This document shows, one piece after another, positions 7,708-11,332 of a DNA stretch of 11,332 nucleotides (its first letter is position 1; the number at the start of each line of letters is the position of its first letter). The position numbers and the translations under genes were made by a program. Below the pieces are notes generated by a model. It had not been told where the DNA came from. It did not search any database and was given only the letters and a program-made list of their open reading frames with translations. Origin of the DNA: Chromatiales bacterium (GTDB lineage: Bacteria > Pseudomonadota > Gammaproteobacteria > JACCYU01); assembly GCA_031177845.1 (NCBI GenBank), contig JAPSGG010000018.1:1-11332 (forward strand), read 5' to 3'.

Positions 7708-7817
7708 CTGCGGCGCGAACTGAGCGTCAGAGTACGGACAGGCGGACAGATGCTGTTTCGCGAGCGACACCGGCAACAGCAGACTGAAGGAGGCGGGACT
7801 AAGCTGGCACCCGAAGT

Positions 7818-8009
7818 CTAGGCTTCCTCTTCCTCGTCCCTGGGCTTGATGACCTGGCGGCCGCGATAATAGCCCTTCGGGCCAATGTGGTGGCGCCTGT
7901 GGGTTTCGCCCGTGGTGGAATCTGCCGATAGCGTCGGCTTGCTCAATGCGTCGTGGGAGCGCCGCATGTCGCGGCGAGAGCGGGACCGACGTCTTTGTGG
8001 TACGGCCAT
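7818..8009 (-). CDS. rpmF: 50S ribosomal protein L32
   Basis: This small, highly basic protein of the large subunit has the standard start [22 protein letters not shown] and the core [20 protein letters not shown]. It has no cysteines, so it is the zinc-free form, as in E. coli. At 63 residues it is slightly longer than the E. coli protein because of an acidic tail (DEEEEA). It follows yceD by 24 bases and has the clearest ribosome site of the window. Confidence 0.98.
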   Translation of the reverse strand: MAVPQRRRSRSRRDMRRSHDALSKPTLSADSTTGETHRRHHIGPKGYYRGRQVIKPRDEEEEA

Positions 8010-8016
8010 GAACGTA

Positions 8017-8021
8017 TCTCC
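8017..8021 (-). promoter_or_regulatory. Ribosome binding site of rpmF
   Basis: GGAGA on the minus strand lies seven bases before the rpmF ATG, ideal spacing. It stands out because the neighbouring genes have weak or no Shine-Dalgarno sequences, in keeping with the high translation needed for a ribosomal protein. Confidence 0.7.
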
Positions 8022-8033
8022 AATAAAATACCT

Positions 8034-8567
8034 TCAGCTATGCTTCAAGTCTTTGAGCACGGCAAAGGAGCTGCGCGCGGATCGGCGCGCCTCATTGTCG
8101 ATTTCGGCGCGGCCAACATTGAGCTTGTCTAACATAGCGGCGTCGCACGCCGCGGGATCGTCGTGCATGGGAATCAACGGTAAGGACAACAACAACTCGT
8201 CTTCGATTAGATCCCGCGTACACAGGCTCTCATCTCCAATCTGCAACACCTCGTACTCCGCCTGAAGTTGCATCGCCTCGGCGTCGCTGCTCACGACGGC
8301 CAACCTGAAGCCCCGGTCTATGCTTTTGGTTACCGGCTGCAGACAGCGTTGACACTGCATGTCGAGCACGGTACGTACCCGCCCTGCCACCACGTTCAAG
8401 CCGCCCGCATTGCGGTCGAAGCACAGTGAGACTCTTGCTTCCCCCTGGTGCGACGTCAGCATTTCGCGCAATCGATGCATGTGCGAAAGCGGCACCGCAC
8501 CTTCGAGACAGGCGCCCTGCCCCGCCAAGCGGAACGGATGAATCCGCGATGGCAACCCACCAGACAT
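8034..8567 (-). CDS. yceD: YceD family protein (DUF177), 23S rRNA accumulation protein
   Basis: The product belongs to the YceD/DUF177 family, linked in E. coli and plants to 23S rRNA accumulation; its molecular action is not known. The conserved CxxC is CQRC, and the middle and C-terminal family blocks are clear ([18 protein letters not shown], and [10 protein letters not shown] at the end). I start it at the ATG at 8567 (177 aa), because [18 protein letters not shown] aligns with the E. coli N-terminus. A frame from TTG at 8606 would add 13 residues, but that TTG is part of the likely -35 box. It heads the yceD-rpmF-plsX-fabH unit and is divergent from maf. Confidence 0.93.
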   Translation of the reverse strand: MSGGLPSRIHPFRLAGQGACLEGAVPLSHMHRLREMLTSHQGEARVSLCFDRNAGGLNVVAGRVRTVLDMQCQRCLQPVTKSIDRGFRLAVVSSDAEAMQLQAEYEVLQIGDESLCTRDLIEDELLLSLPLIPMHDDPAACDAAMLDKLNVGRAEIDNEARRSARSSFAVLKDLKHS

Positions 8568-8577
8568 AAGGGCGTGG

Positions 8578-8606
8578 ATTCTATAGCCTAGTCTAGCGCA
8601 GGTCAA
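8578..8606 (-). promoter_or_regulatory. Sigma70-type promoter of the yceD-rpmF-plsX-fabH operon
   Basis: On the minus strand TTGACC (8606-8601), a 17-base spacer and TAGAAT (8583-8578) each match five of six consensus positions, the best promoter I see in the window. Only 10 bases separate the -10 box from the yceD ATG, so transcription starting at the usual distance (about 8573-8571) leaves a leader of four to six bases. That leaves no room for a Shine-Dalgarno sequence. Confidence 0.65.
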
Positions 8607-8628
8607 AAATACGCCGCTCCGGGGATTG

Positions 8629-8643
8629 GGACGTGCATCGTCC
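8629..8643. repeat. Short inverted repeat in the yceD/maf divergent region
   Basis: GGACG and CGTCC flank the pentamer TGCAT. The arms are five bases and perfect. It lies 23 bases upstream of the yceD -35 box and could be an operator or chance. Confidence 0.3.
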
Positions 8644-8648
8644 TCTTC

Positions 8649-8675
8649 ACGCGAAACGCATTACGCGAAACGCAT
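8649..8675. repeat. Tandem 13-bp direct repeat between yceD and maf
   Basis: ACGCGAAACGCAT occurs at 8649-8661 and again, base for base, at 8663-8675, a period of 14. Each unit contains the small dyad GCG-AAA-CGC. Two further GCGAA words follow at 8680 and 8691, without the rest of the unit. The pair lies in the 199-bp region between the divergent yceD and maf starts, upstream of the yceD -35 box. A regulator binding site is possible; a recent slippage duplication is the simpler alternative. The maf side has a -10-like TATGAT at 8722-8727 with a poor -35. Confidence 0.6.
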
Positions 8676-8766
8676 CGGGGCGAATCAGTGGCGAAGTTAG
8701 GCAACTCATCTCAACTCTTCGTATGATAATAAGCAGCAGAGACCACGTAAGCAGCGAGCGCCATCA

Positions 8767-9360
8767 ATGACCGTTCAGCCCGGGCGCACCATCATTCTTG
8801 CCTCGAGTTCGCCTTATCGTAAGTCGCTTATGGAGCGTCTCCACCTGCCATTTGAGACAGTGTCGCCGAACGTCGATGAAACACCCCATCCCGATGAGCA
8901 CGCGGCTGACTTGGCCAAGCGCTTGGCGCGCCTGAAGGCGCAGGTGGGGGGCGCCAGGCGATCCGATGCGCTCGTCATAGGCTGCGACCAGTGTGCGGTC
9001 CTCGACCATGAGCTATTAGGCAAGCCCGGTGGCTTCGACAATGCATTTGAGCAGCTTAAGCGGACATCGGGTAGATCCGTTGATTTTCACACCGGCCTGT
9101 GTCTGCTAAATACCGCCAACGGTGAGACTCAGGTTGACCGCGTCACGGTGAGGGTGAAATTCAGGACATTGACCGAAACCCAGATCACCGCATATCTGCG
9201 CAAGGAAACGCCCTATCACTGCGCCGGCAGCTTTATGTCCGAAGGCTTAGGGATAGCCCTGATCCAACGCATCGATGGCGAAGATCCCACCGCCCTGATC
9301 GGTCTGCCCTTGATCAGGCTGGTAAGCATGCTGGCACGGGCGGGGGTGCATGTGATCTAG
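8767..9360 (+). CDS. yceF: Maf family nucleotide pyrophosphatase, YceF type (7-methyl-GTP)
   Basis: The family hydrolyses non-canonical nucleoside triphosphates to monophosphates; E. coli YceF prefers 7-methyl-GTP. The 197-residue protein has the Maf motifs in order: LASSSPYRKSLMERL (S13, R18), NVDET (E38), GCDQ (D74, Q75), GKP (K86), FHTGLCL and DPTALIGLPL. The stretch PYHCAGSFMSEGLGIAL matches YceF rather than the Maf/YhdE dTTP branch. The ATG at 8767 gives the normal N-terminus. It is the one confident plus-strand gene, divergent from yceD as in E. coli, and converges on sppA with 89 bases between the stops and no clear terminator there. Confidence 0.95.
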   Translation: MTVQPGRTIILASSSPYRKSLMERLHLPFETVSPNVDETPHPDEHAADLAKRLARLKAQVGGARRSDALVIGCDQCAVLDHELLGKPGGFDNAFEQLKRTSGRSVDFHTGLCLLNTANGETQVDRVTVRVKFRTLTETQITAYLRKETPYHCAGSFMSEGLGIALIQRIDGEDPTALIGLPLIRLVSMLARAGVHVI

Positions 9361-9449
9361 CACCTCGACTAAATTCGGGGAGGAACTAGGGCTGACCCAC
9401 TGCGATTAACTCGACCTCTGTAGCCTTCTCCACGACCTGCCCGTCTGCC

Positions 9450-10433
9450 CTACCGCAGGTTAGGCTGCGACAGGTGAGTCTGGATACCGCGCGCTAGCGA
9501 TGCGCCCAGACGTTCGGTCAACCATTGCAGATAATCCTGCCTGGGAGTGAAGTCGACGATTCGCTCGGCGCCGATCACCTCGCGGGCAACAAAGCCGGCG
9601 CTCCCCAGCGCATCCACCAGCCCCAGCTCCATCGCGCGCTCACCGGACCAGACTAGACCCGAAAACACCGCTTCACTGGCCTTCAGCCGCTCGCCCCGAC
9701 CTTCTTTCACAACCCTGATGAACTGCTGGTGGATCTCATCCAGTAACGAGTCGATATGTGCGCGCTCAGCAGGCTCTTGTGGCAGGAAGGGATCGAGCAA
9801 TCCCTTGTGCTCTCCGGCGGTATATAGGCGGCGCTCCACTCCTAACTTCTCCATGGCTTCGACGAAACCGAAGCTGTCGATGCGCACGCCGATCGATCCG
9901 ACGATGCTGGCCTTGTCCACATAGATCTTCTCGGCCGCGACCGCGGCATACAAGCCGCCTGAAGCGCACACATCCGAGATGACGACATACAAAGGAGTCT
10001 CCGGATACTTGTCACGCAAACGGTAGATCTCATCATTGATATGACCAGCTTGCACCGGGCTGCCCCCAGGACTATTGATGCGGAGAATGACGCCGGCCGT
10101 TTGTTCATCTTCCAATGCCGCACGCAAGCCTTTGATGATGTTTTCCGCACTGGCGGGAGTATTCGCCGCGATCACACCCTCTAGCTCCACCAGGGCAGTA
10201 TGTTTACCCGTGAGTCTTCGCTCGTCGAACTCGCTCAAGGGGCTTAACATGAATAAAAGGATGAACAGGTAGGCGAAGGTCAGCAGCTTAAAGAAGATCC
10301 CCCACCGCCGCGTGCGCTTTTGTTCGTCTAGGCCAGCGGTCGCCAGTTTGATGAGCGTCTCTCGCTCCCAATTAGGCCGGCCGTCGACGGATTCGCCGCT
10401 TGGCGATTGAATCTCGTTCTTACCGTTGTCCAT
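9450..10433 (-). CDS. sppA: Signal peptide peptidase SppA-type membrane serine protease (S49)
   Basis: This is a short-form SppA of 327 residues that would cleave remnant signal peptides in or at the inner membrane. A cytoplasmic N-terminal tail of about 43 polar residues is followed by one membrane segment (about W44-L63), placing the protease domain outside the cytoplasm. The Ser-Lys dyad is visible: S158 in VCASGGLYAAV and K210 in TAGEHKGLLDPF. Their separation of 52 residues equals that of Bacillus subtilis SppA. Other family blocks are LRINSPGGSPVQ, KASIVGSIGV and VFSGLVWSGERAMELGLVD. It differs from the double-length E. coli SppA. It lies 90 bases after rluC; I see no strong promoter or Shine-Dalgarno in that gap. 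Confidence 0.95.
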   Translation of the reverse strand: MDNGKNEIQSPSGESVDGRPNWERETLIKLATAGLDEQKRTRRWGIFFKLLTFAYLFILLFMLSPLSEFDERRLTGKHTALVELEGVIAANTPASAENIIKGLRAALEDEQTAGVILRINSPGGSPVQAGHINDEIYRLRDKYPETPLYVVISDVCASGGLYAAVAAEKIYVDKASIVGSIGVRIDSFGFVEAMEKLGVERRLYTAGEHKGLLDPFLPQEPAERAHIDSLLDEIHQQFIRVVKEGRGERLKASEAVFSGLVWSGERAMELGLVDALGSAGFVAREVIGAERIVDFTPRQDYLQWLTERLGASLARGIQTHLSQPNLR

Positions 10434-10523
10434 TGTGGGAACTCACTATCAAGCCAGGATGACGCAGTTTAACATCACAGAAGAACCAGCATGCACGTGG
10501 TCGTGCCCGATATCTTCAGGCGC

Positions 10524-11332
10524 TCAACTATTCCGCCCAGCGAGGTTCTCCAGCACCCTGCGCAGGTGCGAATCCAATGGTGCCTCGACACAGTACTTAC
10601 GCCCCGATTCCGGAATTCGGAACATCAGGCGCGCCGCGTGCAGAAATAGCCGCCGCAATCCCCGCTCGTGCATCAGGCGATTGAAGGCAATGTCGCCGTA
10701 CTTGTCATCACCGACGATGGGGTATCCCAAGTGCGCGGCATGCGCCCGGATCTGGTGCGTGCGACCGGTACGAATGCGCACTTCCATAAGGGTGCTCTGC
10801 TCGAACCGAGTCAGCGGCTTGAATAGGCTGTGTGCCTGCTTGCCTCCCTCGCGCACGGTCATCGTTTCTAGGCCGCGTTGACGCGCTACAGGAGCCACCA
10901 CCTCGCGCATGCCGCCCTGCCAGACCCCTGCGATGAGCGCGATATATTGCTTTTCGATCTCACCGGTACGCAGTAGGCCATGCAGCGCGCTCAGCATGCG
11001 GCGCGATTTGGCGATCAACAGACACCCGCTGGTGTCGCGGTCGAGTCTGTGCGCAAGCTCTAATGTAGGCGCATGCGGCCGGATCTGGCGCAGGACCTCG
11101 ATCACGCCGTAGTGCAGTCCGCTGCCGCCGTGTACGGCCAGGCCAGCCGGCTTATTCAGCACGATCAGGTCATCGTCCTCCAACAGGATCGCGGCTTCGA
11201 GCCTTGACCGGACGGGGCCGGGCGCCCAAGCCTCGGCGGAGTCGCCGCTTCTCACGGGCGGAATCCGGATGCGATCGTCCACCGCGAGGCGATAGCTTGG
11301 TTTCACCCGACCCTTATTCACGCGCACCTCGC
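10524..11332 (-). CDS. rluC: 23S rRNA pseudouridine synthase RluC, cut by the right edge
   Basis: The enzyme forms pseudouridine at positions 955, 2504 and 2580 of 23S rRNA (E. coli numbering). The frame runs to the window edge, so the N-terminus is missing. What remains begins at the end of the S4 RNA-binding domain (EVRVNKGRVKPSYRLAVDD) and includes the whole catalytic domain. The catalytic Asp lies in HRLDRDTSG (codon at 11040-11042). RluC-like features are LNKPAGLAVHGGSGLHYGVIEVLRQIRP and the tail RTGRTHQIRAHAAHLGYPIVGDDKYG. About 269 codons are present, against about 320 in E. coli. RluC is preferred over RluD because of the HGGSG stretch. Confidence 0.95.
   Translation of the reverse strand, partial: EVRVNKGRVKPSYRLAVDDRIRIPPVRSGDSAEAWAPGPVRSRLEAAILLEDDDLIVLNKPAGLAVHGGSGLHYGVIEVLRQIRPHAPTLELAHRLDRDTSGCLLIAKSRRMLSALHGLLRTGEIEKQYIALIAGVWQGGMREVVAPVARQRGLETMTVREGGKQAHSLFKPLTRFEQSTLMEVRIRTGRTHQIRAHAAHLGYPIVGDDKYGDIAFNRLMHERGLRRLFLHAARLMFRIPESGRKYCVEAPLDSHLRRVLENLAGRNS

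Noticed and set aside
7708..7776. Longer plsX start at a TTG (7776)
   Set aside because: The extra 23 residues are unlike the family, and the ATG at 7707 gives the standard [15 protein letters not shown] start.
9361..9449. Possible bidirectional terminator between converging maf and sppA
   Set aside because: The best hairpin (CCTCGA with TCGGGG) has a mismatch or wobble and no T-run on either strand.
8631..10498. Shared 8-mer ACGTGCAT at 8631-8638 (+) and at 10491-10498 (reverse complement), both upstream of genes
   Set aside because: One repeat of an 8-mer in 11 kb over both strands is within chance expectation.
10426..10881. 151-codon plus-strand frame opposite the rluC end
   Set aside because: It is antisense to conserved rluC sequence and reads as an arginine/serine-rich shadow.

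Overview
The window reads as a chromosome segment of a gammaproteobacterium outside the enterics, moderately GC-rich. It carries a block of conserved core genes with a mobile-element boundary at its left end. The assignment rests on gene content and order: rluC, sppA, maf/yceF (divergent), yceD, rpmF, plsX and fabH, then uvrC, pgsA, tRNA-Gly(GCC) and tRNA-Cys(GCA). The two halves match the Escherichia coli neighbourhoods rluC-yceF-yceD-rpmF-plsX-fabH and uvrC-pgsA-glyW-cysT. I cannot name a genus from the sequence alone.

Layout. Positions 1-763 are accessory DNA with one plausible small gene of unknown function (235-552, +). Positions 764-2007 (-) are a P4-type tyrosine integrase broken by one frameshift near 1310 and lacking its box II histidine. 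It abuts the 3' end of tRNA-Cys (2170-2243, -), the usual insertion target for this family. tRNA-Gly (2335-2410, -) lies upstream and is separated from tRNA-Cys by an intrinsic terminator. tRNA-Cys has its own extended -10 promoter candidate. From 2608 to 5590 (-) come pgsA, uvrC and a short CYTH/triphosphate-tunnel enzyme gene. From 5695 to 8567 (-) come fabH, plsX, rpmF and yceD, probably one operon driven by a strong sigma70-like promoter so close to the yceD start codon that the message would be almost leaderless. maf/yceF (8767-9360) is the only confident plus-strand gene. sppA (9450-10433, -) and the 3' part of rluC (10524 to the right edge, -) close the window.

How the genes fit together. 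yceD and rpmF link ribosome assembly to membrane lipid supply: PlsX makes acyl-phosphate for phospholipids, FabH starts fatty acid chains, and PgsA makes the phosphatidylglycerol precursor. UvrC is the dual-incision nuclease of excision repair. Maf/YceF hydrolyses modified nucleotides, RluC pseudouridylates 23S rRNA, and SppA degrades cleaved signal peptides or membrane peptides.

The main oddities are: the integrase relic at tRNA-Cys with a C-A mismatch in the tRNA T-stem on the element-supplied side; the absence of tRNA-Leu next to tRNA-Cys; the fab cluster ending at fabH and joined directly to the TTM-uvrC-pgsA block; and 13-bp tandem repeats between yceD and maf. I found no CRISPR array, no transposase and no convincing new defence or biosynthetic system. 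The most likely place for unknown biology is the island that continues past the left edge.
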